Shown here one piece after another: positions 1 to 9,447 of a stretch of DNA of 64,000 nt (position 1 is its first letter; each line of letters begins with the position of its first letter). The stretch lies in the NCBI GenBank assembly GCA_027923965.1, contig AP026969.1, positions 434,001-498,000 of the forward strand, given 5' to 3'. The stretch comes from Comamonadaceae bacterium OS-1. Its GTDB lineage: Bacteria; Pseudomonadota; Gammaproteobacteria; Burkholderiales; Burkholderiaceae_C. The notes beneath the pieces are model-generated. The model was given only the letters and a program-made list of their open reading frames with translations, was not told the DNA's origin and ran no database searches. A program made the translations under genes and the position numbers.

Positions 1-532
1 AGTATTTGCGGAAGGCCTGCACCTCGAACGCCAGCTCTTCGCCCTGCGGCTTCACCACCACCTGGCGCTCCAGGTCCACCGTGAGCTGGTAGCCGGGGAA
101 GGCCAGGCAGGCATCGAACAACTCGGCCACCTGGGCTTCGGGCAACACAATCGGCAGCAGCCCGTTTTTGAAGCTGTTGTTAAAGAAGATGTCGGCGTAG
201 CTGGGCGCGATGATGGCGCGAAAGCCGAACTGGTCGAGTGCCCAGGGTGCGTGCTCACGCGAGGAGCCGCAGCCGAAGTTCTTGCGCGCCAGCAGCACCG
301 AGGCACCTGCATAACGCGGCTGGTTCAGCACGAAGTCGGGGTTGGGGCGGCGCGTGGCCGGGTCCTGGCCGGGGAAGCCCGCGTCCAGGTAGCGCCATTC
401 GTCAAACAGGTTGGGGCCAAAGCCGGTCTTGCGGATCGACTTGAGGAACTGCTTGGGGATGATGGCATCGGTGTCCACGTTTTCGCGGTCCATCGGGGCC
501 ACCAGGCCGGTGTGGATGGTGAATTTTTGCAT
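1..532 (-). CDS. leuD: 3-isopropylmalate dehydratase small subunit, 3'-truncated by window edge
   Basis: This is the small (swivel-domain) subunit of isopropylmalate isomerase, which pairs with LeuC to convert 2-isopropylmalate to 3-isopropylmalate in leucine synthesis. The translation opens [20 protein letters not shown] and contains the family motifs [10 protein letters not shown] and [15 protein letters not shown], which bind substrate. About 177 codons are present and the C-terminus lies outside the window. The ATG overlaps the stop of the upstream entericidin-like gene by one base (TAATG), so the two are translationally coupled in a leuC-ecn-leuD operon. Confidence 0.95.
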   Translation of the reverse strand, partial: MQKFTIHTGLVAPMDRENVDTDAIIPKQFLKSIRKTGFGPNLFDEWRYLDAGFPGQDPATRRPNPDFVLNQPRYAGASVLLARKNFGCGSSREHAPWALDQFGFRAIIAPSYADIFFNNSFKNGLLPIVLPEAQVAELFDACLAFPGYQLTVDLERQVVVKPQGEELAFEVQAFRKY

Positions 533-660
533 TACTTGCTCGCCGCGCCTTCGATCTTTTCGCCTGCTTTTTGCACGTCCTGGCCCATGCCGCGCACGGT
601 GTTGCAACCGGCCAGGGTCAGGGCAAATGCGATGGCGATCAGGGTGGTGATGTGTTTCAT
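532..660 (-). CDS. Entericidin A/B family small lipoprotein
   Basis: This is a 42-residue lipoprotein encoded between leuC and leuD. The signal peptide [19 protein letters not shown] ends in a lipobox (LAGC) with the modified Cys at residue 19. The mature part [20 protein letters not shown] is the short amphipathic entericidin pattern. It lies 18 bases downstream of leuC and overlaps leuD by one base. An entericidin gene at this position is common in Burkholderiales. Its role here, as a membrane lipoprotein possibly linked to stress or bacteriolysis, is inferred only from the family. Confidence 0.85.
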   Translation of the reverse strand: MKHITTLIAIAFALTLAGCNTVRGMGQDVQKAGEKIEGAASK

Positions 661-678
661 GGGTGTGCTCCTGCAGGG

Positions 679-2100
679 TTAAGAAAATTGGCGGATATCG
701 ACAAAGTGGCCGTGCACCGCAGCCGCAGCCGCCATGGCCGGGCTGACCAAGTGGGTGCGACCACCGGCACCTTGGCGGCCTTCGAAGTTGCGGTTGCTGG
801 TGGAGGCGCAGCGCTCGCCGGGCTCCAGCTTGTCGGCGTTCATGGCCAGGCACATGGAACAGCCGGGTTCGCGCCATTCAAAGCCTGCGGCGATGAAGAT
901 CTTGTCCAGGCCTTCGCGCTCGGCCTGCTCCTTGACCAGGCCGGAGCCAGGCACCACCAGCGCCAGCTTGATGTTCTTGGCGACTTTCTGGCCCAGGTTC
1001 TTGACCACGGCGGCGGCTTCGCGCATGTCTTCGATGCGGCTGTTGGTGCAGGAGCCGATGAAGACCTTGTCCACGAAGATGTCGTTCAGCGCCTTGCCGG
1101 GCTGCAAATTCATGTAGGTCAGCGCGCGCTCGATGGCCAGGCGCTTGTTGCTGTCTTTTTCTTTTTCGGGATCGGGCACGCGGCCATCGATGCCCAGCAC
1201 CATCTCGGGCGAGGTGCCCCAGGTGACCTGCGGAATGATCTGGCTGGCATCCAGCTCGACCACGGCATCGAAATGCGCGCCGGGGTCGCTGTGCAGGGTG
1301 CGCCAGTAGGCGGCGGCGGCATCGAACTCGGCACCCTTGGGGGCCAGCAAGCGGCCCTTGACGTAGTGCACGGTCTTTTCGTCCACCGCCACCAGGCCTG
1401 CGCGGGCACCGGCCTCAATCGCCATGTTGCAGACCGTCATGCGGCCTTCCATGCTCAAGGCGCGGATGGCCGAGCCGCCAAATTCGATGGTGTAGCCGGT
1501 GCCGCCCGCGGTGCCGATCTTGCCGATGATGGCCAGCACGATGTCTTTGCCGCCGCACCCCTTGGGCAGCAGGCCTTCCACGCGCACCAGCATGTTCTTG
1601 GCTTTTTTGGCCAGCAGGGTTTGCGTGGCCATGACGTGCTCGACCTCGCTGGTCCCGATGCCGTGCGCCAGCGCGCCGAACGCGCCGTGGGTGGATGTGT
1701 GCGAGTCGCCGCAAACCACGGTCATGCCGGGCAGGGTGGCACCGTTTTCCGGGCCGATGACGTGGACGATGCCCTGGCGCTTGGACATAAACGGAAAGTA
1801 CGCCGCCGAGCCGGATTCCTTGATGTTGGCATCCAGCGTGGTGATTTGCTCTTTGCTCACCAGGTCGGTGATGCCATCCAAGCCCAGTTCCCAGCCGGTA
1901 GTGGGCGTGTTGTGGTCGGCGGTGGCGACGATGGAGCTGATGCGCCAGACCTTGCGGCCTGCCTGGCGCAGGCCTTCAAAGGCCTGCGGGCTGGTGACCT
2001 CGTGGACCAGGTGGCGGTCGATGTAGAGGATGGCGGTGCCGTCTTCTTCGGAATGGACGACGTGTTCGTCCCAGATTTTGTCGTACAGGGTGCGTGCCAT
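679..2100 (-). CDS. leuC: 3-isopropylmalate dehydratase large subunit
   Basis: This is the 473-residue catalytic subunit of isopropylmalate isomerase, an aconitase-family enzyme with a [4Fe-4S] cluster. The N-terminal [15 protein letters not shown] is typical. Cluster ligands are visible in [17 protein letters not shown] and in GCSMCLAMN. Full length fits the family. It heads the leuC-ecn-leuD operon, and a LysR regulator lies just upstream on the same strand. Confidence 0.97.
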   Translation of the reverse strand: MARTLYDKIWDEHVVHSEEDGTAILYIDRHLVHEVTSPQAFEGLRQAGRKVWRISSIVATADHNTPTTGWELGLDGITDLVSKEQITTLDANIKESGSAAYFPFMSKRQGIVHVIGPENGATLPGMTVVCGDSHTSTHGAFGALAHGIGTSEVEHVMATQTLLAKKAKNMLVRVEGLLPKGCGGKDIVLAIIGKIGTAGGTGYTIEFGGSAIRALSMEGRMTVCNMAIEAGARAGLVAVDEKTVHYVKGRLLAPKGAEFDAAAAYWRTLHSDPGAHFDAVVELDASQIIPQVTWGTSPEMVLGIDGRVPDPEKEKDSNKRLAIERALTYMNLQPGKALNDIFVDKVFIGSCTNSRIEDMREAAAVVKNLGQKVAKNIKLALVVPGSGLVKEQAEREGLDKIFIAAGFEWREPGCSMCLAMNADKLEPGERCASTSNRNFEGRQGAGGRTHLVSPAMAAAAAVHGHFVDIRQFS

Positions 2101-2125
2101 GGGGGTCTTTCGTGGGGGCTTTATT

Positions 2126-3001
2126 TTAGGTTGCAGTGAGGTGTTCTAGAAGCAGGCGCGCGGTGACGGGCAGGGTAGCGAAATCGCGTGCCACCAGCCC
2201 GATCTGGCGGGTGGCCCACGCGTCTTGCAGCGGTACGGCGCAGAGCTGGGGGGTGTGCATCAGGTCAAACGCCCGTTGCGGCATCACGCCGATACCCAGG
2301 CCGTTGGCGATCATGCGGCACATGGCATCCAGCCCGGCCACGTGGATGCGCAGCTTGATGCTGCGCCCTTGGGCGGCAGCGGCCTGGTGCATGGCCTGGT
2401 AGATCGAGCTGTTGGCCTGCAGGCCGACCTGGTCGAAATCCAGGCTTTCTTCAAAAAGAATAGCAGCTCGTGCCGACAGGACGTGCGTAGACGGCACAGC
2501 CAATACCAAATTGTCTTGCCGGTAGGGCCGGGTTTGCAGTGCGCCCACGCCACCTTCAAGGTTGCAAATGCCCAGGTCGGCCGCACCCTCTTGTACCGCG
2601 CGGACGACTTCGGAGCTGAGGTGCTCTTCCAGGTCGATCTTGACCTGCGGGTGTTTGCTACAGAACGCACCCAGGTCTTCGGGCAGAAACTGCACCACGG
2701 CGGAAATGCTGGCGTGGATGCGCACATGGCCGCGCACGCCAAACGCGTATTCGCTGAGCTCGCCCTGCATCTTCTCCAGGCTGTAGAGCATGCTGCGCGC
2801 GTGGTGCAGCAGGCTTTCGCCCGCCGGGGTCAGGTCCACGCCGCGGGTGTGGCGCACCAGCAGCTTTGTTTCCAGGGTGGCTTCCAGGTCGCTCAGGCGC
2901 TTGCTGACGGCGCTGGCCGCAATGAACTCGCGCTCCGCCGCGCGGCCAATGCTGCCCAGCTCGCACACGGCTACAAAGAGCTGGAGCGAGGTGAGGTCCA
3001 T
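2126..3001 (-). CDS. LysR-family transcriptional regulator
   Basis: The N-terminal winged helix begins [19 protein letters not shown] and continues into the LysR signature ([13 protein letters not shown]). A LysR substrate-binding domain fills residues about 90-290. I chose the Met at 3001 because it starts exactly at the HTH. An in-frame ATG at 3034 would add 11 residues. The gene is 25 bases upstream of leuC on the same strand. Its effector is not readable from sequence, and regulation of leu genes is only suggested by position. Codons around 2449-2496 closely resemble the dispersed intergenic repeat of this genome (see findings). Confidence 0.9.
   Translation of the reverse strand: MDLTSLQLFVAVCELGSIGRAAEREFIAASAVSKRLSDLEATLETKLLVRHTRGVDLTPAGESLLHHARSMLYSLEKMQGELSEYAFGVRGHVRIHASISAVVQFLPEDLGAFCSKHPQVKIDLEEHLSSEVVRAVQEGAADLGICNLEGGVGALQTRPYRQDNLVLAVPSTHVLSARAAILFEESLDFDQVGLQANSSIYQAMHQAAAAQGRSIKLRIHVAGLDAMCRMIANGLGIGVMPQRAFDLMHTPQLCAVPLQDAWATRQIGLVARDFATLPVTARLLLEHLTAT
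2449..2496. repeat. Repeat-like segment inside the LysR gene
   Basis: AAAAAGAATAGCAGCTCGTG then CCGACAGGACGTGCGTAGAC parallels copy 9 (ATATAGCTACTTGTGCCGAT, GGAATAAGCGCTAGAGCC). It is translated in frame on the minus strand. Confidence 0.4.
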
Positions 3002-3140
3002 GCGGCGGGCGAAGTTGCGTTCGGTGGGTTGCATTGGGGTGTGGGCATCGCGGTGGGCGATGGGAGGCTATTTTCTCCCCTTTGGTGAATGCTGGTCGTC
3101 TGCATTTGCGATGGCTGGCATCGTCTCTGCCCTCGCATAA

Positions 3141-3204
3141 ATTTATAGTTTTTTGGCACTCTGTGCTGATGGGGTGAGCGTAAGCAGCTATTTAAAATGT
3201 AGCA
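3141..3204. repeat. Dispersed imperfect-palindrome repeat, copy 1
   Basis: This is one copy of a family of about 55-70 bp. Read on the minus strand it runs GCTACATTTTAAATAGCTGC, then TTACGCTCACCCCATCAGCA, and ends in an A/T-rich arm with CTATAAAT. It lies 3' of gltA, just beyond the terminator. Confidence 0.6.
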
Positions 3205-3220
3205 ATCGCCAGCGGGCGTA

Positions 3221-3247
3221 AAAAAACCCGCCGACGGCGGGTTTTTT
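3221..3247 (-). terminator. Rho-independent terminator after gltA
   Basis: A CCCGCC-gac-GGCGGG hairpin is flanked by six A's and six T's, so it could work in both directions. It sits 16 bases past the gltA stop and closes the sdh-gltA operon. Confidence 0.9.
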
Positions 3248-3262
3248 CAGGGACTGGTGAGC

Positions 3263-4573
3263 TTAACGGGTCGCGATAGGCAGCACGTCGCGCTTCACCG
3301 AGCCGGTGAACAGCTGGCGGGGGCGGCCGATCTTGTACTCGGGGTCGCCAATCATTTCATTCAGCTGCGCAATCCAGCCGGAGGTGCGGGCCAGTGCGAA
3401 CACGGCGGTGAACAGGGGGGTGGGGATGCCGATGGCGCGCTGCACGATGCCGGAGTAGAAGTCCACGTTGGGGTAGAGCTTGCGCGAGACGAAGTAGTCG
3501 TCTTCCAGGGCAATCTTTTCCAGGGCCATGGCCAGCTTGAACAGCGGGTCGTTCTCTAAGCCCAGCTCGGCCAGCACTTCCTTGCAAGTCTCTTGCATGA
3601 GCTTGGCGCGGGGGTCGTAGTTTTTGTAGACGCGGTGGCCAAAACCCATCAGCTTCACGCCGGAGTTCTTGTCCTTGACCTTTTCCATGAACTCGCCGAC
3701 CTTGGACACGCCGCCCATTTTCTGGATGTCGGTCAGCATGTTCAGGCAGGCTTCGTTGGCACCGCCGTGGGCAGGGCCCCACAGGCAGGCTACACCGGCG
3801 GCGATGGCCGCAAACGGGTTGGTGCCCGACGAGCCGCACAGGCGCACGGTGGAGGTGGAGGCGTTTTGCTCGTGGTCGGCATGCAGGATGAAGATGCGGT
3901 CCAGGGCGCGTTCCAGCACCGGGCTGACCACATACTCTTCGCACGGCGTGGCGAACATCATGTGCAAGAAGTTGCCTGCGTAGCTCAGGTTGTTCTTGGG
4001 GTACATGTACGGCTGGCCGATGGTGTACTTGTAGGCCATGGCCACCAGGGTCGGCATCTTGGCGATCAGGCGGATGGCGGCAATTTCGCGGTGCTGCGGG
4101 TTGGTGATGTCGGTGCTGTCGTGGTAGAAGGCCGACAGCGCGCCGACCAGCCCGGTCATGATGGCCATGGGGTGGGCATCACGGCGGAAACCGCGCAGGA
4201 AGAATTGCATCTGCTCGTTGACCATGGTGTGGTTGGTCACGAGCTTGGTGAAGTCGGCTTTCTGCGTGGGGTTGGGCAGCTCGCCGTACAACAGCAGGTG
4301 GCAGGTTTCCATGAAGTCGCAGCCGGTGGCCAGTTGCTCGATGGGGTAGCCGCGGTAGAGCAGTTCGCCCTTGTCGCCGTCGATGTAGGTGATGGCGGAC
4401 TGGCACGACGCGGTGGACAAAAAGCCCGGGTCGTAGGTAAACATGCCGGTCTGGGCGTAGAGCTTGCGAATGTCCACGACATCCGGGCCCACGTTGCCCT
4501 GGTACACCGGGAGTTCGACACTCGGACTGCCGTTACTAAACGACAGAGTGGCTTTGTTATCTGCTAACTTCAT
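3263..4573 (-). CDS. gltA: Citrate synthase (type II)
   Basis: Citrate synthase condenses oxaloacetate and acetyl-CoA to enter the tricarboxylic acid cycle. The 436 residues match the hexameric Gram-negative type. The active-site segments [14 protein letters not shown] and [14 protein letters not shown], and the C-terminal RPRQLFTG, are all present. It is the last gene of the sdhCDAB-sdhE-gltA run, 12 bases after sdhE, and is followed by a strong terminator. Confidence 0.98.
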   Translation of the reverse strand: MKLADNKATLSFSNGSPSVELPVYQGNVGPDVVDIRKLYAQTGMFTYDPGFLSTASCQSAITYIDGDKGELLYRGYPIEQLATGCDFMETCHLLLYGELPNPTQKADFTKLVTNHTMVNEQMQFFLRGFRRDAHPMAIMTGLVGALSAFYHDSTDITNPQHREIAAIRLIAKMPTLVAMAYKYTIGQPYMYPKNNLSYAGNFLHMMFATPCEEYVVSPVLERALDRIFILHADHEQNASTSTVRLCGSSGTNPFAAIAAGVACLWGPAHGGANEACLNMLTDIQKMGGVSKVGEFMEKVKDKNSGVKLMGFGHRVYKNYDPRAKLMQETCKEVLAELGLENDPLFKLAMALEKIALEDDYFVSRKLYPNVDFYSGIVQRAIGIPTPLFTAVFALARTSGWIAQLNEMIGDPEYKIGRPRQLFTGSVKRDVLPIATR

Positions 4574-4585
4574 TTCATTGCCCTT

Positions 4586-4912
4586 TCAGCGGTTTCTCAA
4601 CATACTTAAAACTTCGTGCACGTCACTGCGGTCCAGCGCGGGTTCGACATCCGCAAGCGGCTTTCGTGCCAAGTGCAGGTCCAGCAAATCGTTGTCACTT
4701 AAATCCATTAGATCCAACATGGCTTGCCCCTGGCTGACGGTCAGCGTGTCGGCAAACTTTTGGAAGAAGCGGTCGATGTACAAGTCGTTTTCCAGCAAAC
4801 CCCGGCGGCAGCGCCAGCGCAGTTTGCTCAGAGCCCGCTCGCCGAGCAAGTCCGAACCGGCGGGTGCAGCAGGTGCAGCCGGTTCGGTAGAGGGGGAAAG
4901 TGGCTGCACCAA
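4586..4912 (-). CDS. sdhE: FAD assembly factor SdhE
   Basis: This small protein promotes covalent flavinylation of SdhA. The family core RWRCRRGLLENDLYIDRFF carries the RGxxE motif (RGLLEND) at about residues 37-43. At 108 residues it is longer than the usual 80-95 because of a Pro/Ala-rich N-terminal extension. A later start is possible. It sits between sdhB and gltA, 6 bases from sdhB, which is the expected position. Confidence 0.92.
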   Translation of the reverse strand: MVQPLSPSTEPAAPAAPAGSDLLGERALSKLRWRCRRGLLENDLYIDRFFQKFADTLTVSQGQAMLDLMDLSDNDLLDLHLARKPLADVEPALDRSDVHEVLSMLRNR

Positions 4913-4918
4913 CAGCCC

Positions 4919-5623
4919 TTAGATGGCGCGACGCACCATCAGCTCTTTGATCTTGCCGATGGCCTTGGTGGGGTTCAGGCCCTTGGGGCACACGTCCACG
5001 CAGTTCATGATGGTGTGGCAGCGGAACAGGCGGTACGGGTCTTCCAGGTTGTCCAGGCGGGCCGCGGTGCTGTCGTCGCGGCTGTCGGCGATGAAGCGGT
5101 AGGCCTGCAGCAGACCGGCGGGGCCGACGAACTTGTCGGGGTTCCACCAGAAGCTGGGGCAGCTGGTGGAGCAGCTGGCGCACAGAATGCACTCGTACAG
5201 GCCGTTCAATTCGTCGCGCTCTTCCGGGCTTTGCAGGCGTTCGCGCTCGGGCGGCAGGCTCTCGTTCACCAGATACGGCTTGATCGAGTTGTACTGCTTG
5301 AAAAAGTCGGTCATGTCCACGATCAAATCGCGGATCACCGGCAGGCCGGGCAGCGGCTTGAGCACGATGGTGCCGGGCAGCGTGAGCATATTGGTCAGAC
5401 AGGCCAGGCCGTTCTTGCCGTTGATGTTCATCGCGTCCGAGCCACACACGCCTTCGCGGCAGGAGCGGCGGAACGACAGGGTGGGGTCTTGCTGTTTGAG
5501 CTTGATCAGCGCGTCCAGCAGCATGCGTTCGTGGCCGTCGAGTTCGATCTCGATGGTCTGCATGTAGGGCTTGGCATCGGTGTCCGGGTCGTAGCGGTAG
5601 ATCTGGAAGGTGCGTTTGGTCAT
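4919..5623 (-). CDS. sdhB: Succinate dehydrogenase iron-sulfur subunit
   Basis: This is the electron-transfer subunit of complex II. The [2Fe-2S] ferredoxin domain shows [20 protein letters not shown]. The [4Fe-4S]/[3Fe-4S] ligands lie in [19 protein letters not shown] and in [20 protein letters not shown]. At 234 residues it is full length. It is followed closely by sdhE. Confidence 0.98.
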   Translation of the reverse strand: MTKRTFQIYRYDPDTDAKPYMQTIEIELDGHERMLLDALIKLKQQDPTLSFRRSCREGVCGSDAMNINGKNGLACLTNMLTLPGTIVLKPLPGLPVIRDLIVDMTDFFKQYNSIKPYLVNESLPPERERLQSPEERDELNGLYECILCASCSTSCPSFWWNPDKFVGPAGLLQAYRFIADSRDDSTAARLDNLEDPYRLFRCHTIMNCVDVCPKGLNPTKAIGKIKELMVRRAI

Positions 5624-5653
5624 TGTTTTTCCTAGTCGTGCGGTATCGTGCTT

Positions 5654-7462
5654 TTAGAACGTACGCACTTTGGGTGGAATGCTGTCTACCGTCAGGGGCT
5701 TGAGGTTGACGGGTTTGTAGCTCAGGCGGTTGTCGGCGCTGTACCACAGGGTGTGTTTCATCCACTCCTTGTCGTTGCGGCCCAGCGGGAACTGGTCGTG
5801 GTCGGCAGGGTGCTCGTAGTCGTACACCGTGTGGGCACCACGGCATTCGCGGCGGGCCGCAGCCGAGACCATGGTGGCCTGGGCCACTTCGATCAGGTTG
5901 TCCACTTCCAGGGCTTCAATCCGGGCGGTATTGAAGATCTTGGACTTGTCTTTCAGGGTGATGCTGGCCACGCGCTTGCGGATGTCGGCGATCTTTTGCA
6001 CGCCTTCGTCCATGCTGACCTGGGTGCGGAACACACCTGCATGCAGCTGCATGGCGGTGCGGATTTCGGCGGCCACTTCCTGGCAGTAGCTGCCCTCGGT
6101 AGAGGCTTGGAGCTGGTTCAGGCGCTCCAGCGTACGGTCGGCGGCATTGGCAGGCAGGGGCTTGTGTTCCTTGTTCTTCTGGTTGAACTCGACGATGTGG
6201 CGGCCTGCGGCCTTGCCAAACACCAGCAAATCCAGCAGCGAGTTGGTGCCCAGGCGGTTTGCGCCGTGCACGCTGACGCAGGCGCATTCGCCCACGGCGT
6301 ACAGGCCGTTGATCACCGCGTTGTTGACCTCGCCCTTTTGCTCGATCACCTGGCCGTGGATGTTGGTGGGCACGCCGCCCATCTGGTAGTGGATGGTGGG
6401 CACCACGGGGATCGGCTCTTTGGTGATGTCGACGTTGGCGAAGTTCACGCCAATCTCGTACACCGAAGGCAGGCGCTTGTGGATGGTGTCGGCACCCAGG
6501 TGGTCCAGCTTCAACAGGATGTAGTCCTTGTTCGGGCCGCAGCCACGGCCTTCCTTGATTTCCTGGTCCATGCAGCGCGACACGAAGTCGCGCGGGGCCA
6601 GGTCTTTCATGGTGGGCGCATAGCGCTCCATAAAGCGCTCGCCATTGCTGTTGAGCAAAATCGCGCCTTCGCCGCGGCAGCCTTCGGTCAGCAGCACGCC
6701 CGCACCGGCCACGCCAGTGGGGTGGAACTGCCAGAACTCCATGTCTTGCAGGGCGATACCGGCACGCGCCGCCATGCCCAGGCCGTCGCCGGTATTGATG
6801 AAAGCGTTGGTGGATGCATCAAAAATACGGCCTGCGCCACCGGTGGCGAGCAGCACGGTCTTGGCCTGCAGGATGTGCAGGTCGCCGGTTTCCATTTCCA
6901 GTGCGGTCACGCCGACGACATCGCCCGCCTCGTCGCGGATCAGGTCCAGCGCCATCCATTCCACGAAGAAGTTGGTTTTGGCCTTGACGTTTTGCTGGTA
7001 CAGCGTGTGCAGCATGGCGTGGCCGGTACGGTCGGCCGCGGCGCAGGCCCGTTGCACCGGCTTTTCGCCGTAGTTGGCGGTGTGGCCGCCGAAGGGGCGC
7101 TGGTAGATGGTGCCGTCGGGATTGCGGTCAAACGGCATGCCGAAGTGTTCCAGCTCGTAGACCACCTTGGGGGCTTCGCGGCACATGAACTCGATGGCGT
7201 CCTGGTCGCCGAGCCAGTCGGAACCCTTGATGGTGTCGTAGAAGTGGTAGTGCCAGTTGTCTTCGCTCATGTTGCCCAGCGAAGCGCTCACGCCACCTTG
7301 GGCGGCCACGGTGTGGCTGCGGGTGGGGAACACTTTGGACAGCGAGGCCACGTTCAGGCCGGCTTTGGACAATTCGAGTGCGGCGCGCATGCCCGAGCCA
7401 CCGGCTCCGACGATCACGACATCAAATTTACGCTTGGAAATGTGGGCTTTGGTGTAGGTCAT
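5654..7462 (-). CDS. sdhA: Succinate dehydrogenase flavoprotein subunit
   Basis: This is the catalytic subunit of complex II, which oxidises succinate to fumarate. The FAD fold GAGGSGMRAALELS is near residue 20. The flavinylation site lies in FPTRSHTVAAQGGVSASLGN, where the His carries FAD. The active-site segment HPTGVAGAGVLLTEGCRGEG and the C-terminal arginines are present. Its 602 residues are full length. The order sdhC-sdhD-sdhA-sdhB is canonical. Confidence 0.98.
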   Translation of the reverse strand: MTYTKAHISKRKFDVVIVGAGGSGMRAALELSKAGLNVASLSKVFPTRSHTVAAQGGVSASLGNMSEDNWHYHFYDTIKGSDWLGDQDAIEFMCREAPKVVYELEHFGMPFDRNPDGTIYQRPFGGHTANYGEKPVQRACAAADRTGHAMLHTLYQQNVKAKTNFFVEWMALDLIRDEAGDVVGVTALEMETGDLHILQAKTVLLATGGAGRIFDASTNAFINTGDGLGMAARAGIALQDMEFWQFHPTGVAGAGVLLTEGCRGEGAILLNSNGERFMERYAPTMKDLAPRDFVSRCMDQEIKEGRGCGPNKDYILLKLDHLGADTIHKRLPSVYEIGVNFANVDITKEPIPVVPTIHYQMGGVPTNIHGQVIEQKGEVNNAVINGLYAVGECACVSVHGANRLGTNSLLDLLVFGKAAGRHIVEFNQKNKEHKPLPANAADRTLERLNQLQASTEGSYCQEVAAEIRTAMQLHAGVFRTQVSMDEGVQKIADIRKRVASITLKDKSKIFNTARIEALEVDNLIEVAQATMVSAAARRECRGAHTVYDYEHPADHDQFPLGRNDKEWMKHTLWYSADNRLSYKPVNLKPLTVDSIPPKVRTF

Positions 7463-7489
7463 TTTTATGTTGCTTTTATCAAATGTGCT

Positions 7490-7858
7490 TTAGAGGCGCC
7501 AAAGCACCTGGATCGCCCAGCCAGCGCAGCCGACCAGCCAGATCATCGTGAAAATTTGCAGCAGCAAACGCAGCCAGACCATGGAGGTCACGTAGTCCAT
7601 CCAGATGTCTCGCATGCCCACCCACACGTGGTAGAGCAGGGCGATGATGACCGAGAAGGTCACGATCTTCATCCACTGTGCGGCGAAGATGCCTGCCCAC
7701 AGGTCGTAGCCGATGGGGCCTTTGGTGATCAGCAACTGCGCCAGCACAACCACCGTGAACAAGGCCATGATGCCTGCCGTGACGCGCTGCGCCAACCAGT
7801 CGCGCAAGCCGTAATGTGCGCCGACGACGACGCGCTTGGATCCGTAATTAACCGACAT
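7490..7858 (-). CDS. sdhD: Succinate dehydrogenase membrane anchor subunit
   Basis: This hydrophobic anchor subunit has 122 residues and three membrane segments: one near GIMALFTVVVLAQLLI, one near VTFSVIIALLYHVWVGMRDI, and a C-terminal one. The segment HVWVGMRDIWMDYV is the family signature around the quinone and haem site. It lies between sdhC and sdhA. Confidence 0.93.
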   Translation of the reverse strand: MSVNYGSKRVVVGAHYGLRDWLAQRVTAGIMALFTVVVLAQLLITKGPIGYDLWAGIFAAQWMKIVTFSVIIALLYHVWVGMRDIWMDYVTSMVWLRLLLQIFTMIWLVGCAGWAIQVLWRL

Positions 7859-7879
7859 GTTGATGTGCTCCGGGGGAAT

Positions 7880-8326
7880 TTAGTACAGGCCGAACAGCTT
7901 GGCTGCCAGCACGATGGTCAGGCCGATGCTGAGTGCCAGGGTGAACTTGGCAGACGATGCGCCGAATTCCTTGGTCACCGCGTCGTGGCTGGTGTCCATC
8001 CACAAGTGGCGCAGGCCCGCAATAAAGTGGTGCAAATAAGCCCAAATCAGTGCCAATGCGACCAACTTGAACAAGAAGCCTGGCACAAAACCTGCGCCTT
8101 GGTTGAACACGTATTTGAACTTGGCGAACGAGATTTCGCTGGACACCGAGGTGTCGAACATCCAGATGATGAAAGGCATCAGCAAAAACATGATGAAGCC
8201 GCTGATGCGGTGCAGGATGGACACCCAGGCTGCCGGTGCCATGCGGTAGGTGGGCAGGTCTTTTAACGCGTTGATGTTGCGAAATTCGGGCCGTTTGGGG
8301 CGGGCGCTAGAGGCAATCTCTGTCAT
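7880..8326 (-). CDS. sdhC: Succinate dehydrogenase cytochrome b556 subunit
   Basis: This is the first gene of the complex II operon. The N-terminal signature WVSILHRISGFIMFLLMPF is present, and the haem-ligand region HHFIAGLRHLWMD follows in the second membrane helix. There are three predicted membrane helices in 148 residues. The promoter should lie in 8327-8441. Confidence 0.95.
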   Translation of the reverse strand: MTEIASSARPKRPEFRNINALKDLPTYRMAPAAWVSILHRISGFIMFLLMPFIIWMFDTSVSSEISFAKFKYVFNQGAGFVPGFLFKLVALALIWAYLHHFIAGLRHLWMDTSHDAVTKEFGASSAKFTLALSIGLTIVLAAKLFGLY

Positions 8327-8441
8327 GGGTGGGCTTTCGTGGTTGGTAACTGCGTTGTAATTTTTAAGAATCTGCCTGCAAAATTCTATTGCAATGCAGC
8401 ATAAGGGAATAAGTCACGGCAATATTGGCCCCGGCTCTGGT

Positions 8442-9263
8442 TCAACTAAGTTCGTTGTGGTAATGGTGCGTAAGGGTTGTATACAGCCCTCGGCGCAGTT
8501 CCATGGGCACGTCGTTGTAGGTGTAGGCCACGCGTTCCACGCTCAGCAGCGGGGCGGTGGCGGCCACCTTGAGCAGGCGGGCCTGCTCGGCATCGGGGTG
8601 TACGGCGCGGATCTTTTCCTCGGCCCGCACCATGTGCACATTGAATTCGGATTCGAACAGGGCGTACATCGCGCCCTGGTAGCCCGCCAGCCGCTCGGCT
8701 GTCAGGCCCTTGAACGGACCGCCGGGCAGCCACAGGTCTTCCAGAATCGTCGGCACATACACGCCGTTGAGCCCGCTCTCCTGGAACGACAGCACCCGGC
8801 GTACCTGTAAAACGGCATCGCCGGGCCGCAAGGCCAGGGCGCGGGCCACATCGGCACTGGCGCGCTGGCGCTTGCAGTCGATGATGTCGCGCTGGGCCGG
8901 GCCTTCGTCGGTGGCGTTGCCCACATCGGGCTTGAGCTTCAAAAACCGGTAAGGCATGTGCTGGGCGGCGTGGGTGGCCACAAAGGTGCCCTTGCCCTGG
9001 CGGCGCACCAGCATGTTGTCGGCGGCCAGTGCGTCAATCGCCTTGCGCACCGTGCCCTGGCTGACGCGAAAGCGCACGGCCAGGTCCATTTCGCTGGGAA
9101 TGGCCTCGCTCGGCTTCCATTCGCCCGCTTGCAGGCTCTGCAGGATCAGCCCCTTGATCTGCTGGTACAGCGGGCTGAAGGCCGGAGTCGTCGATGCAGC
9201 AGCCGTACCGGGTTCGGTACTGGCGTGCAAGGAATCAGCAGTGGACGGGGCAGTGTGGGCCAT
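8442..9263 (-). CDS. GntR-family regulator, HutC/UTRA type
   Basis: The regulator has 273 residues. A low-complexity N-terminus of about 28 residues precedes a GntR winged helix (PLYQQIKGLILQSL, then AIPSEMDLAVRFRVSQGTVR). A UTRA ligand-binding domain follows from about residue 115. It lies between the sdh operon and mdh and is divergent from mdh. A palindromic, AT-rich operator candidate sits in the shared intergenic region. Control of sdh, mdh and acnB is a reasonable inference, but the ligand is unknown. Confidence 0.9.
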   Translation of the reverse strand: MAHTAPSTADSLHASTEPGTAAASTTPAFSPLYQQIKGLILQSLQAGEWKPSEAIPSEMDLAVRFRVSQGTVRKAIDALAADNMLVRRQGKGTFVATHAAQHMPYRFLKLKPDVGNATDEGPAQRDIIDCKRQRASADVARALALRPGDAVLQVRRVLSFQESGLNGVYVPTILEDLWLPGGPFKGLTAERLAGYQGAMYALFESEFNVHMVRAEEKIRAVHPDAEQARLLKVAATAPLLSVERVAYTYNDVPMELRRGLYTTLTHHYHNELS

Positions 9264-9317
9264 GGGCGAGCGTGATAAATGGCATAAAAACTACATCTTG
9301 AAACCCTATGGATCATA

Positions 9318-9337
9318 TCTTATATAAGACATAAGAC
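9318..9337. promoter_or_regulatory. Probable GntR operator between gntR and mdh
   Basis: The perfect 12-base palindrome TCTTATATAAGA (9318-9329) overlaps two tandem copies of ATAAGAC (9324-9337). The AT-rich block stands out from its GC-rich surroundings and lies in the divergent region. Assignment to the adjacent regulator is inference. Confidence 0.55.
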
Positions 9338-9447
9338 AAATTGGCACGTACGGGTTTTCGAGAGTAAACTCTGCGCTGATTTCCGGTGTCCAAGCGCTGG
9401 CTTGGCACACGTCAACCTCCTTTTTCACAACTTCCTGGAGTTTTCTC

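Noticed and set aside
571..2139. 522-codon plus-strand open frame opposite leuC
   Set aside because: Shadow of leuC, which has full family motifs on the other strand.
5648..8266. Very long plus-strand open frame (872 codons) opposite sdhA/sdhD/sdhC
   Set aside because: It is the antisense shadow of confirmed sdh genes in GC-rich DNA; the translation is low-complexity and has no motif.
8380..8410. TGCA-rich palindromic stretch upstream of sdhC as an operator
   Set aside because: Imperfect symmetry and no second copy near related genes; too weak to call.
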